Origin: JACCTU01 sp963848525
GTDB taxonomy: Bacteria; Actinomycetota; Thermoleophilia; Gaiellales; Gaiellaceae
Assembly: GCA_963848525.1 (NCBI GenBank)
Contig: CAWKDZ010000002.1
Coordinates: 744,001-808,000 of the forward strand
Direction of reading: 5' to 3'
Length of the DNA stretch: 64,000 nucleotides
The position numbers were made by a program, and so were the translations under genes. This document shows, in pieces, positions 49,507 to 59,349 of the stretch (positions within the stretch are counted from its first letter, which is position 1; each line of letters begins with the position of its first letter). Below the pieces are notes generated by a model that did not search any database, had not been told where the DNA came from, and worked only from the letters and a program-made list of their open reading frames with translations.

Positions 49507-52192
49507 CTACGGCGTCGGGCGGCCGCGCAGGTCAAGCCGTACGACCTGCGGGTCGTGGTCCGACGCCTGGTCTGCGAACTCGGCGTTGACGTGCACCGGG
49601 TCGTAGTCGACTCCGAAGTTCCCCAGCAGGTTCGGGCTGACCAGGATCTGGTCGAGCACCTGCGAGTTCCCCTCGAACACGTACGAGTAGCGCTCCGGCT
49701 TCGGCAGCGTCTCCATCAGTGACGTGAGCACGCCGCCGGCGCCGAGGATCTGGACCGTCTCGGAGAACTCGAAGTCGTTGACGTCGCCCAGGACGATCAC
49801 GTTCGCGTGCTCGTCCGCGGCGAGGAGCTGGTCGACGAAGTCGTTCACGACCCGCGCCTGCGCGTGTCGCTGGACCTCGCTGATGCGCGCGGGCGGCTGG
49901 AAGCGCCCGAACAGCGGCTGGTCTCCGCCCTTCGAGTTGAAGTGGTTCGTGATCACGAACACCTTCTTGCCGCGCATCCGGAACTCGCCGGCGAGCGGCT
50001 TGCGCGAGTGTCGCCCACGCCGGGTTCAGCGGGTCGATGCGGCCCGGGCTGCTCGACAGCCGCGGCCCGGACGGGTGGTCGATCACGGTCGTCGGGGTCG
50101 TGGAGCCGCCGCCCGGCCTGTCGATGAACTCGAGACCGCGGTCGGTCCGGAAGAGGAAGCCGACGCGGATGTTGCCGCCCGGCTCGCCCCCGTCCTGGTC
50201 GTCGACGGGGTTGATCTGCCTGAACTGGTAGGCGGGACCGCCGGCGGCCTGGATCGCGGCGATGAGCAAGTTGAACGTCGTCGTGGCGTCCGTGACGGCG
50301 CTGTTCGTCGCGCCGTCGTTGTCCTGGATCTCCTGCACCGCGATCAGGTCGGGCGACTTCAGGTTGTTCACGATCACGCCGGCATGGCGCGCGAACGTGC
50401 CGTCGGTCGGGTCGAGGTTCTCGACGTTGTAGGTCGCGACCGCGATCTCGTGGTCGGTCGGGGCGCGGGTGGCCTCTCGCTGGAGCCCGCCGTCCACCGC
50501 AGTCAAAGCGCTCGTGACCGCGATCTTGTAGTTGGCGAAGTCGTAGGTCATCACGCCGACCGGCGACGTCGTGAAGCCGTCGGCGACGTCCACGCTCGGA
50601 GTGGCGAGGAACAGGTCGTCGAGCATGATCCGCTCGGGGTTGAAGTCGTTGGCGCGGATCACGATCCCGCCGCGAATCGTGCGGATCGCCGCACCGAGCC
50701 CGTCGTCGGCGAGAACGACGATCTCGCCGAACGAGTTTCGCGGGCCGACGACGACGGCGTCGTTGACCTGGACGCGCATGCTCTCGAGCGTCTCGTAGAA
50801 GTCGATGCCGTCCTGGGCCGGATCGAAGGTGTTGCTCGTCTCGACGTTGCCCGTGGTCGAGTCGTCCTCGATCACCTCCGTCGGCGGAACCCGGCCGCCC
50901 ATGCCGATCACGGTCGGCGCGGGCAGTGATGTCGGCCCGAGGTTCGTCACGCCGAGGCCCGGCGACGCGAGCTCGGTGATCGTCAGGTTCGAGAACGCGC
51001 TCGCCGTCGGCTCGCAGCTCGGCGTGCAGCCCGGGCGAAACTCGGTCACCGTCCCGCGGACGTGGACGAGGTCGCCGACGACGACGGCGTTCGCGACTGC
51101 CGAGCCGAAGACGAGCAGCGCCTCGGAGGTCGCAGGGTCGCCGTCCGGGGTCGCATCCTGCACCCAGACGTTCGAGCCGCGCTCGGCGATCACGACGCCC
51201 TCGACCTTCACGAGCTGGCCGGTGAACGGCGAGAGGTGGCCTGCGCCTTGCACTTCGGCGATCTGCGTCAGCGCGAGCTCGGTCGTGAAGGAGAACGAGT
51301 GGTCGGCCGCCATGTTGTCCGGCGGGTCGTCGACGTCGACGTCGGTGACGCCGGCGTCGTCGACGGTGACCGTGCACGTCTCGTTGGGGACGAAGTCGGT
51401 GGTCGGGTCGAGCGTGTAGGCCGTCGGTCCACCGCTCACGGTTGCCGCGTGCGCACCACTCGTCGTGCACGAGATCGAGAACCACGAGCCCGTGACGCTC
51501 ACGGCCTCCGAGAAGGTGATGTCGACGTTCGAGGTCGCGGCGACGTCGCTGGCGCCGCCCGCGGGCGTGCTGCTCGCGACGAAGGGCGCCGCGTCCCCGC
51601 CGGTCGTGTGCGTGCCGAGGCCGTCGAAGGTGTCGATCGGGAAGCCGTCCCACTGCACCGACGGGTCGAAGGCATCGCCGCCGTTCGTGTCGCCGGCCTC
51701 GATCCCGGACTTGCGCCGGATCGTGTTGTCGGCGGTGCTCACGAGGCCCGTCCCCCACTCGCTGCCGGGGTCGAAGCCGACCTGGCCGATCACGTCGACG
51801 ATGGTGCCGCTCGCGCCGCCCTTCTTCAGCACGACGGCGTCGTCGCCGTTGAACCAGTTCGTCGCGGTCGTGATCTGGTCGGCCAGGTTACGAAGCTCGA
51901 GGGAGGCGCTCAGGTTGGTGACGACGTACGCATCGCCCGACGCGAGGTTGCCCTGCAGGCCGATGGTCAGGTTCGGTGTCGTGGCGCCGTTGAAGTACAT
52001 CTCGACGATGTACTGCTGTGGCGCCAGCTCCACCGTCGCCCCGGTGCCGTTGTAGATCTCGAGCGCCTTGTTGAAGCTCGAGCCCTCGACGTACTCCGAA
52101 AAGAACAGCTCCGTCGGTGTTCCGCCAGCGACGTTCGTTCCGCCCAGCACTCCGACGACCGCCAGGCAAAGCACGAGCACACGTGACCGCAT
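49507..52192 (-). CDS. Secreted multidomain endonuclease (LTD, Ig-like, EEP; one-base frameshift)
   Basis: About 894 residues once corrected. A signal peptide (SRVLVLCLAVVGVLGGTNV) precedes a lamin-tail domain (LFFSEYVEGSSFNKALEIYN), an Ig-like domain with SEAVSVTGSW, an OB-like region, and an endonuclease/exonuclease/phosphatase domain from VATYNVENLDPTDG with LIAVQEIQDNDGA. At about 50010-50025, after RIDPLNPAWA, one extra base breaks the frame. The correct frame continues RKPLAGEF, then KKVFVITNHFNSKGGDQPL and ends DHDPQVVRLDL. The architecture is that of ExeM/NucH-type extracellular nucleases. It lies directly upstream of a 5'-nucleotidase. A good promoter is at 52256-52284. Confidence 0.88.
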
Positions 52193-52255
52193 GGCCGGCT
52201 CCTCTCCCCTCGATTTGGGCCCGCCCCTGCGGTCCCCGACTTAAGACCGGCCAGC

Positions 52256-52284
52256 ATCGTATCCCGCCTTTTCGGCCATGCCAA
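52256..52284 (-). promoter_or_regulatory. Promoter of the nuclease-nucleotidase operon
   Basis: TTGGCA (minus strand, 52279-52284), 17 bases, TACGAT (52256-52261), about 60 bases upstream of the nuclease ATG, which has GAGAGGAG as ribosome site. Confidence 0.6.
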
Positions 52285-52317
52285 GCGGAGCTTTTCCGCC
52301 TCTTTACGACTTGCGAC

Positions 52318-54897
52318 TCAGGACTTGGCTTCGTGCCAGTCCTCGCCCGCGCCGACGTCGACGGCCAGCGGCGGGTCGAGCGGGAACGCGTTCACCATCT
52401 CGGTGCGCAGGATCTCCTTGACGGCGCCGACCTCGGCCTCGGGCGCCTCGGCCAGCAGCTCGTCGTGCACCTGGAGGACGAGCCGCGCCGCCCGCCCTTC
52501 GTCGCGCAGCCGGTGGTGGATCGCGACCATCGCGACCTTGATGATGTCCGCCGCGGTGCCCTGCATCACCGAGTTGACGGCCAGGCGCTCGCCGAGGCCA
52601 CGCGTCTGGCGGTTCGAGGCGCGGATCTCGGGCACCGGCCGGCGCCGGCCGAACAGCGTCGTCACGTAGCCGTCGCGCGCGGCCTGCTCGATCGTGCGCG
52701 CGATGAAGTCCTGCACGTAGGGGAAGCGCGCGAGGTAGGTGTCGATGTACTCCTGGGCTTCCTCGCGCGGGATCTCGAGGTTCTCCGAGAGCCCGAACGA
52801 CGAGATCCCGTAGATGATCCCGAAGTTGACCATCTTGGCGATGTTGCGCTCGTCCTTCGTCAGCGTCGCGGGGTCCTTGCCGAGCACCTCGGCCGCGGTC
52901 GTCGTGTGGATGTCCTCGCCGCGCGCGAACGACTCGCGCAGCTTCGGCTCGCCCGACACGTGCGCGAGGATGCGCAGCTCGACCTGCGAGTAGTCGGCGC
53001 TGACGAGCCTGTGTCCCGGCTCGGCGACGAACGCGGAGCGGATCTCGCGGCCGAGCTCCGTCCGGATCGGGATCGCCTGGAGGTTCGGGTTGGACGTGGA
53101 GAGGCGGCCCGTCGACGCGACCGCCTGGTTGAAGTGCGTGTGCAGGCGGCCGTCCTCGGGTGAGATCAGCGACGGGAGCGGCTGGAGGTACGTGTTGACG
53201 AGCTTCGAGTACTCGCGCCACTCCTCGATCACGCCCACGAGCTCGTGCTCGTCGCGGATCGACCGCAGGACCTTGCTGTCCGTCGAGTAGCCCGTCTTGC
53301 CCTTGCGGCCGGGGGTCAGCTCGAGCTTCTCGAACAGGATCCGGCCGACCTGCTGCGTCGAGCCGAGCACGAACTCCTCGCCCGCGAGCTCGTGCGCCTT
53401 CACCTCGAGCTCCTCGACCCGGTCGGCGAGCCGCGCGGTGATCTCGCCCATGCGGTACGTGTCGATCTTGACGCCCGCGTCCTCGAGCGACGCGAGCACT
53501 GCCGCGAGCGGCAGCTCGATGCGGTCGTAGAGCTCCTCGCTGCCGCGCTCGCGGAGGCGTTCGCGCAGGACGGGCGCGAGCCGGCGTGCGGCCTCGGCGT
53601 GGCGCACCAGCGCTGCCGTCTCCTCCTCGGGCTCAGGCTCGGGCAGCACCTCCAGCCCGTACTCCTGCGCGAGGTCGTCGAGCTCGTAGGCGGGGCGGCC
53701 CGGATCGATCAGGTACGCCGCGAGCATCGTGTCCTCGGCGGGCGTCATCGTCAGCCGCGGCAGCGATTTGAAATCGTGGGCGACGAGCTTCGCCTCGCGG
53801 AGGCGGAGGGTTGCGACCTCCGGGTCGAAGTGGCCGACGACGACGCCGTCGTCGCGGGCGAGCGCGAAACGTCCGTCGGCGACCGCGACCGCGGCGCTCT
53901 CGCGCACGTCGGGGAGGTCACCTTCGCGCCAGGTCACCGCCGTGCCGGCCGGGCGCATCGTCGGCAGCGAGGGCACCGCCTCGTCGAGCTGGTCGACGCG
54001 GCCGAGCAGGCCCCGGAACTCGAAGCGGCGGAACATCTCCTTCAGCTGCGAGCGGTCGGGTGGCTGGAGGACGAGCTGCGCCGGGTCGCAGTCGATCTCG
54101 AGGTCGCGCCGCATCGTCGCGAGCTGCTTCGAGATCGCCGCCTGCTCGGCGTGCTCCTGGATGTTCTTGCGCCGCGCGGGGGTCAGCTCGTCGGCGTGCG
54201 CGATCACCTCTTCGAGCGACCCGTACTGCCCGATCAGCTGGCCCGCGGTCTTGTCGCCGATCCCCGGGATTCCCGGGATGTTGTCGCTCGTGTCGCCTTT
54301 GAGGCCGATGAAGTCCGGGATCTGGTCGGGGCGAATCCCGTAGCGCGCCTCGACGCGCTCGGGCGTGTAGACGTTGACGTCGGCGACGCCGCGCGGGGTC
54401 ATCATCAGCGTGACGTTGTCGGTGACGAGCTGGAAGGCGTCCCGGTCGGTCGAGACGACCGTCGTCTTGATCCCGGCCTCGTCGGCGCGTGTTGCGAGCG
54501 TCGCGATCACGTCGTCGGCCTCCCAGCCCTGGAACTCGAGGTTGCGGTAGCCGAACGCCTCGACGATCGGGCGGAAGTACGGGAACTGCTCGCCGAGCAG
54601 CCCGGGCGTCGGGCGGCGGTCGGACTTGTACGTCTCGAGCTGCTCGAGGCGCTCGACCGGACGGGTGTCCCAGGCGACGGCGACGCCTTTCGGGCGGTAG
54701 TCCTGGAGCAGCTTGAAGAGCATGTTCGTGAAGCCGAGGAGCGCGTTCGTCGGGAAGCCCTCGGTCGTCGCGAGCTCCTCCGGGAGCGCGAAGAAGGCGC
54801 GGTAGGCGAGGTTGTTGCCGTCGACGAGGAAAAGCTCGGAGTCGCGGGCGGGCCCGTCGTCGAGCTGGAGCTCGTCGCCGGTGAGCGTCTTCGGCAT
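52318..54897 (-). CDS. polA: DNA polymerase I
   Basis: 859 residues. The N-terminal 5'-3' exonuclease (about 20-310) has LFLVDGNNLAYRAFFALP, WEADDVIATLATRA and LKGDTSDNIPGIPGIGDKTA. The central 3'-5' exonuclease-like region (about 330-480) is short and lacks the metal-binding DxE of the proofreading type, as in Taq polymerase, so it is probably inactive. The polymerase domain has motif A DYSQVELRILAHVSGE, motif B NIAKMVNFGIIYGISSFG and motif C QVHDELLAEAP. It fills gaps in repair and Okazaki fragment processing. The upstream divergent region holds two palindromes. Confidence 0.96.
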   Translation of the reverse strand: MPKTLTGDELQLDDGPARDSELFLVDGNNLAYRAFFALPEELATTEGFPTNALLGFTNMLFKLLQDYRPKGVAVAWDTRPVERLEQLETYKSDRRPTPGLLGEQFPYFRPIVEAFGYRNLEFQGWEADDVIATLATRADEAGIKTTVVSTDRDAFQLVTDNVTLMMTPRGVADVNVYTPERVEARYGIRPDQIPDFIGLKGDTSDNIPGIPGIGDKTAGQLIGQYGSLEEVIAHADELTPARRKNIQEHAEQAAISKQLATMRRDLEIDCDPAQLVLQPPDRSQLKEMFRRFEFRGLLGRVDQLDEAVPSLPTMRPAGTAVTWREGDLPDVRESAAVAVADGRFALARDDGVVVGHFDPEVATLRLREAKLVAHDFKSLPRLTMTPAEDTMLAAYLIDPGRPAYELDDLAQEYGLEVLPEPEPEEETAALVRHAEAARRLAPVLRERLRERGSEELYDRIELPLAAVLASLEDAGVKIDTYRMGEITARLADRVEELEVKAHELAGEEFVLGSTQQVGRILFEKLELTPGRKGKTGYSTDSKVLRSIRDEHELVGVIEEWREYSKLVNTYLQPLPSLISPEDGRLHTHFNQAVASTGRLSTSNPNLQAIPIRTELGREIRSAFVAEPGHRLVSADYSQVELRILAHVSGEPKLRESFARGEDIHTTTAAEVLGKDPATLTKDERNIAKMVNFGIIYGISSFGLSENLEIPREEAQEYIDTYLARFPYVQDFIARTIEQAARDGYVTTLFGRRRPVPEIRASNRQTRGLGERLAVNSVMQGTAADIIKVAMVAIHHRLRDEGRAARLVLQVHDELLAEAPEAEVGAVKEILRTEMVNAFPLDPPLAVDVGAGEDWHEAKS

Positions 54898-54944
54898 GCG
54901 CTTCGAGTCTATGCGCGGCCCCGCAGCGCCAGGCGGGACCTGGC

Positions 54945-55015
54945 CGGTCTCTGAGACCGACCCGCCGGCCCGGCGAACCTTTCGGCTGCTCGGGGCTGGT
55001 TCGTCTCAGAGACGA
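54945..55015. promoter_or_regulatory. Paired 15-bp palindromes between polA and the LarA-like gene
   Basis: CGGTCTCTGAGACCG at 54945-54959 and TCGTCTCAGAGACGA at 55001-55015. Both are perfect around a single central base and share the 11-bp core GTCTCWGAGAC. Their centres are 56 bp apart in the divergent intergenic region, the arrangement of a two-site operator. Confidence 0.6.
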
Positions 55016-55022
55016 TCCAGTT

Positions 55023-55038
55023 TTGTCCACAGGTGGAC
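55023..55038. promoter_or_regulatory. DnaA-box-like site in a short inverted repeat
   Basis: TTGTCCACA (55023-55031) equals the actinobacterial DnaA box consensus and is part of GTCCAC-AG-GTGGAC (55025-55038). A weaker reverse copy, TGTGGACGC, follows at about 55047. It is isolated, so it is not oriC. Confidence 0.35.
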
Positions 55039-55072
55039 GGTCGGTTGTGGACGCGTTGTAACGTCGCGCGCC

Positions 55073-56569
55073 GTGCCTCGCGTGCCTCTTCTCGCCGGCG
55101 GCGGTGTCGTGGTCGCGAACGTCGGCGAAGGCTCCGTCGTGCTCCGGCCGGCGGCGCCGCGCGAGGCCATCGTGGATGTGGCCGCCGCAGTCGGCGAGGC
55201 GCTCAGGTTCCCGCTCGAAGGCCCGCCGCTCGAGGACGTCGTCCGCGGCGCGTCCCACGTGACGATCGTGCTCGAGCTCCCGTCGCTGCCGATCCCGGGC
55301 GCTCCGATCGACCCGAGGCAGGCGGCGGTCGAGGGCGCCTCGGGCGAGCTCGAGCGCGCAGGCGTGCCGACGGAGTCGCAGACCCTGCTGGTCGCCGGCG
55401 GTCTCGCGCGCAGGCCGGGCCCGGCGGACATCGGCCTGCTTGTCCGCCCGGAGTTCCGGCGCCGCTTTCGCGGTCGCGTGGTCGTGCACGACGCCGAGGA
55501 CACGCTCGTCGAGCTGAGCGGCGCTAGCAGCCTGCCTCTCCGAGTGAACCGAGCGCTGGTCGAGACGGACGCCGTCGTCGTCGTGACCGCGGCGGAGACC
55601 GTCGTGCACGGAGGCCCCTCCGCGCTCCTCGCGGCTGCGGCTCCCGACCTCATACGTGCGGCCGGCGCCTGGTCGCTGCTCGAAACGGCCGCGTCGCAGG
55701 GCTGGCAGCTCGCGGTCGCGATCGAGCGCGCGCTGGCGGCGCGCACGCCGTTGATCGGAGTCTCGCTCGTGCTCAACCCGCCGCAGCTGCTCGCGACGAG
55801 CCTGCGCGGCTTTCCCTTCGAGCCGGGCGCAGCCGACCGCATCGCCTCCTCGCCGCTCCGCCGCCTGCTCACGTTCGTGCCGCCACCGCTGCGCGCCGGC
55901 CTGCTGCGCTCGCTCCGGCGGGAGCTGACCGCCGCAGGCGCCTACGCCGGGCCGCCCGCGGTCGCCCACGCGGAGGCGCTCCTACGAGCGATCGCGACAC
56001 GCGAGGCGGTGCTGGATGAGCCGCTCGACGCGCTGATCGTCGGGATTCCACCCACGACCGCGCAGCTCCCGCGCGAGCTGCCGAATCCGCTGCAGGCGGC
56101 GTACCTCGGGCTCGGCCTGGCGCTTCGGCTCTGGCGCGACGCTTTTCCGATCGCCGAAGGCGGCACGGCGATCCTCGTCCACGACTTCCGCCGCCGCTTT
56201 GCGCATCCGACGCAGCAGCCGTACAGGACGTTCTTCGGAGCGACGCGCTTCGGCCGCGACCCCGACGAGCTCCGCGACGCCGAGCGCGCCGCCGCAGCGG
56301 ACGAGCCCGCGCTCGACGCCTACCGCGAGGGCCGCACGTGCCACCCGCTCCTCCCGTTCGCGGACTGGGCGGCGTGCCAGCCGGCGCTCGTCCGCGTCGG
56401 CGCAGTGCTCGTCGCAGGCTGCCGAGACTCCGTCGCCGCGCGACAACTCGGCCTCGTCCCCGTCCGCGGCGTTCCTGCTGCGCTGGAGATGGTCCGCGGG
56501 CGCGTCGGCGGCGAGCCGCGCGTCGGCGTGCTGCTCGCGCCTCCGTACTTTCCGATCAGAGTCGGGTAG
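55073..56569 (+). CDS. LarA-like (DUF2088) protein
   Basis: About 498 residues from GTG 55073, resembling the lactate racemase LarA/DUF2088 family. The N-terminal domain has the landmarks VTIVLELPSLPIPGAP, LLVAGGLARRPGPADIGLL and VVVHDAEDTLVELSG (in place of the usual HD-containing nucleus), then VNRALVETDAVVVVTAAETVVHGG. LarA uses a nickel-pincer cofactor made by LarB, LarC and LarE; none is visible here. Several canonical residues look altered, and the protein is longer than LarA (about 425). It may therefore have a different substrate or no racemase activity. Confidence 0.65.
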   Translation: MPRVPLLAGGGVVVANVGEGSVVLRPAAPREAIVDVAAAVGEALRFPLEGPPLEDVVRGASHVTIVLELPSLPIPGAPIDPRQAAVEGASGELERAGVPTESQTLLVAGGLARRPGPADIGLLVRPEFRRRFRGRVVVHDAEDTLVELSGASSLPLRVNRALVETDAVVVVTAAETVVHGGPSALLAAAAPDLIRAAGAWSLLETAASQGWQLAVAIERALAARTPLIGVSLVLNPPQLLATSLRGFPFEPGAADRIASSPLRRLLTFVPPPLRAGLLRSLRRELTAAGAYAGPPAVAHAEALLRAIATREAVLDEPLDALIVGIPPTTAQLPRELPNPLQAAYLGLGLALRLWRDAFPIAEGGTAILVHDFRRRFAHPTQQPYRTFFGATRFGRDPDELRDAERAAAADEPALDAYREGRTCHPLLPFADWAACQPALVRVGAVLVAGCRDSVAARQLGLVPVRGVPAALEMVRGRVGGEPRVGVLLAPPYFPIRVG

Positions 56570-56589
56570 CTGCTGGGATCGCCGCCGGG

Positions 56590-57327
56590 CTACTCCTCGC
56601 CAAGGTACGTCTTGCGCACCTGCTCGTTGTCACGCAACACCTTCGCGTCGTCCGCGAGCGCGATGTTGCCGGTCTCGAGGACGTAACCGCGGTGCGCGAC
56701 GTCGAGCGCCATCAGCGCGTTCTGCTCGACGAGCAGGATGGGCGTGCCCTGGGCGTTGATCTCGCGGATGATGTCGAAGATGCGCTCGACGAAGATCGGC
56801 GCGAGCCCCATCGACGGCTCGTCGAGCATCAGCAGCTTGGGGCGGGCCATCAGCGCACGGCCGATCGCGACCATCTGCTGCTCGCCGCCGGAGAGCGTCC
56901 CCGCGTGCTGGGACTTGCGCTCCGCCAGGCGCGGGAAGAGCGTGTAGACCCGCTCGAGGTCGCCCTGGAGGTCCTTGTCCGTCCGCGCACGGTGGAACGC
57001 GCCCATCTCCAGGTTCTCGAACACGCTCATGCGCGGGAACAGCCGCCGCCCTTCGGGAGACTGGGCGATCCCCATCTTCACGACCTGGTGCGCTGGCGCG
57101 GTCGTGATCTCCTTGCCCTGGAAGCGGATCGTGCCCCGGCGCGGGTGGTTGAGCCCGTTGATCGAGCGCAGCGTCGTCGACTTGCCGGCCCCGTTCGCGC
57201 CGATCAGCGTCACGATCTCCCGTTCGCGCACCTCGATCGAGATCCCCTTGAGCGCGTGGATGGCGCCGTAGAACGTGTGCACGTCGTCGAGCTCGAGGAT
57301 GACGCCGCCCGCCGCGGTCGCGTTCAC
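56590..57327 (-). CDS. livF: Branched-chain amino acid ABC transporter ATPase LivF
   Basis: 245 residues, one of the two cytosolic ATPases of the Liv importer. It has Walker A IGANGAGKSTTLRSI, signature LSGGEQQMVAIGRAL and Walker B LLMLDEPSMGLAP. The order LivG-LivF and the short ABC domain without the LivG C-terminal extension distinguish it. GTG 57327 overlaps livG by 4 bases. It is the last gene of the operon. Confidence 0.94.
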   Translation of the reverse strand: MNATAAGGVILELDDVHTFYGAIHALKGISIEVREREIVTLIGANGAGKSTTLRSINGLNHPRRGTIRFQGKEITTAPAHQVVKMGIAQSPEGRRLFPRMSVFENLEMGAFHRARTDKDLQGDLERVYTLFPRLAERKSQHAGTLSGGEQQMVAIGRALMARPKLLMLDEPSMGLAPIFVERIFDIIREINAQGTPILLVEQNALMALDVAHRGYVLETGNIALADDAKVLRDNEQVRKTYLGEE

Positions 57328-58097
57328 GCCGTCGCCGCCCGCCCGAGGTAGGCCTCGATCACGCGCTCGTCCTTCTGGACCTCCTTCGGGCCGCCCTCGG
57401 CGATCTTCTCGCCGTAGTCGAGCACCGTCACCCGGTCGGAGATCCCCATCACGACCTTCATGTCGTGCTCGATCAGGAGCACCGTCAGCTCCCGCTCCGA
57501 GCGGAGCCTGGAGACGAACTCGGTGAAGGCGGCCGTCTCCTGAGGGTTCATCCCCGCGGTCGGCTCGTCGAGGAGCAGCAGCTTCGGCTCGGTCGCCAGC
57601 GCGCGCGCGACCTCGAGCCGCCGCTGGTCGCCGTACGACAGGTTGCGGGCGGCGGCCTCGTAGCCTCCGCGCAGGTTGCAGAAGCGGAGCAGCTCGCGCG
57701 CGCGCTCCTCCGCCTCACGCTCCTCGCGCTTGACGCCCGGGGTGCGCAGCACCGACCGGACGATCCCGCCGGAGAGGCGCGAGTGCATCCCGACGAGGAC
57801 GTTCTCGAGCGCGGTCATCTGCTGAAAGAGGCGGATGTTCTGGAACGTGCGCCCGATCCCGAGCTCCGTGATCGCGTGCGGAGGCTTGCCCGTCACGTCG
57901 GTGCCGTCGAAGACGATGCTCCCGGAGGTCGGCGTGTAGACGCCCGTGAGCATGTTGAAGAACGTCGTCTTGCCCGCGCCGTTCGGCCCGATCAGGCTGA
58001 CGATCGCTCCCTCCGGGATCACGAAGTCGACGTCGTTGACCGCGAGCAGCCCGCCGAACTGCTTGCGCACGTTGTCGGCGACCAGGAGGTCAGTCAT
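57324..58097 (-). CDS. livG: Branched-chain amino acid ABC transporter ATPase LivG
   Basis: 257 residues from ATG 58097. It has Walker A LIGPNGAGKTTFFNMLTG, the LivG-type IGRTFQNIRLFQQMTALENV, signature-like LSYGDQRRLEVARAL (YGDQ rather than GGEQ, as is usual in LivG), Walker B LLLLDEPTAGMNP and the C-terminal extension DYGEKIAEGGPKEVQKDERV. It overlaps livM by 8 bases. Confidence 0.95.
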   Translation of the reverse strand: MTDLLVADNVRKQFGGLLAVNDVDFVIPEGAIVSLIGPNGAGKTTFFNMLTGVYTPTSGSIVFDGTDVTGKPPHAITELGIGRTFQNIRLFQQMTALENVLVGMHSRLSGGIVRSVLRTPGVKREEREAEERARELLRFCNLRGGYEAAARNLSYGDQRRLEVARALATEPKLLLLDEPTAGMNPQETAAFTEFVSRLRSERELTVLLIEHDMKVVMGISDRVTVLDYGEKIAEGGPKEVQKDERVIEAYLGRAATA

Positions 58098-59349
58098 TGC
58101 TGCGGTCCCGGTCGGTGGCGGCCCCCTCGTGCGACACATCGTAGAATGGCGTGTCGCGGACGCCCTCTTCGAGCTCCTGCTTGTGCCTGCGCTCGGCGAT
58201 CAGCCCGGTCGGGCGGAAGAGCATCACGAGCACGATGATCAGCCCGTAGATCCCGAAGTTGTACTTCGGCACGTCCTGGATCCCGAACTCGGTGCCGATC
58301 TTCGCGAGCCCCTCCTGGTCGAGGTAGGAGAGGAACAACCCGCCGATCACCGCCCCCCAGACGCTCCCCATCCCGCCCAGGATGACCATGCAGAGGATGA
58401 AGACCGAGAAGTTGAAGTAGAAGTCGGAGGGGAAGGCACCGCTCTTGAACGTCGCGTAGTACGCCCCCGCGATCCCGCCGAAGAACGCGCCGATCGCGTA
58501 GGCCCACGTCTTCGTCTTCATCAGCGGGACGCCCATCGCCGCGGCCGCGGTCTCGTCCTCGCGGATCGCGATCCAGGCGCGGCCGAGGCGAGAGTCGCGC
58601 AGGCGCACCGACACGAAGGCGGTGAAGAAGAGCAGCAGGAGCGCGGTATAGAAGTAGAGCTCGCGGCTGTTCGTCGACTGCTGGTAGTTCACCGGCAGGC
58701 CGACCGCGTCGTTGAGCGTCTGGCCGAACCCGGGCGAGTCGATCGGCGTGATCCCGAAGGTCCCATTCGTGAGGTTGAAGCCCTTCAGCGAGTCCGCGTT
58801 CCGCACGAACTGCGGGATGATCTCGCCGAATCCGAGCGTCACGATCGCGAGGTAGTCGCCTCGAAGCCTGAGCGTGGGCAACCCGATCACGATCCCGACG
58901 AGCGCCGTGAAGCAGCCCGCGATCGCGAGGATCATCCAGACCGAGAGGTGGATGCCGGAGAGGGTCGAGATGATCCCTGCCGAGCCGAGGTGGAGCGTCA
59001 CCTCCTCGAAGTGCTGCGACGCGAACCACGCCGCGGTGTACGCGCCCGCCGCGTAGAAGGCGACGTAGCCGAGGTCGAGCAGGCCGGCGTAGCCGACGAC
59101 GACGTTCAGCCCGATCGCCATCATCGTGTAGACGATCATGATCACGGCGGTGCCGACGCTCGGCCAGAGGTCGCCGACGAGCGGGATGTCGTCGAGGTAC
59201 GGCAGCAGGGTCGGGTAGAGCACGGCCAGGACCACGACGGTGCCCGGGAGCACGAAGCGGCGCAGGCGCGGCGGCACGAAGTCGAGCCTGCCGCCGCCGA
59301 CCCTTCCGCCACCGCGCCCGAACCGGCTCCGCTCGGGGGTCTCGCTCAT
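58090..59349 (-). CDS. livM: Branched-chain amino acid ABC transporter permease LivM
   Basis: 419 residues, inner-membrane permease with about 9-10 helices. It has the LivM signature GLNVVVGYAGLLDLGYVAFY, then LPTLRLRGDYLAIVTLGFGEI and GRAWIAIREDETAAAAMG (the EAA-like cytoplasmic loop contacting the ATPases). The N-terminal 30 residues are Gly/Arg-rich and cytosolic. ATG 59349 overlaps livH by 4 bases. Confidence 0.95.
   Translation of the reverse strand: MSETPERSRFGRGGGRVGGGRLDFVPPRLRRFVLPGTVVVLAVLYPTLLPYLDDIPLVGDLWPSVGTAVIMIVYTMMAIGLNVVVGYAGLLDLGYVAFYAAGAYTAAWFASQHFEEVTLHLGSAGIISTLSGIHLSVWMILAIAGCFTALVGIVIGLPTLRLRGDYLAIVTLGFGEIIPQFVRNADSLKGFNLTNGTFGITPIDSPGFGQTLNDAVGLPVNYQQSTNSRELYFYTALLLLFFTAFVSVRLRDSRLGRAWIAIREDETAAAAMGVPLMKTKTWAYAIGAFFGGIAGAYYATFKSGAFPSDFYFNFSVFILCMVILGGMGSVWGAVIGGLFLSYLDQEGLAKIGTEFGIQDVPKYNFGIYGLIIVLVMLFRPTGLIAERRHKQELEEGVRDTPFYDVSHEGAATDRDRSND

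Noticed and set aside
55023..55060. An origin of replication
   Set aside because: Only one exact and one weak DnaA-box-like site, no AT-rich unwinding region, and no dnaA, dnaN or gyrase genes nearby.
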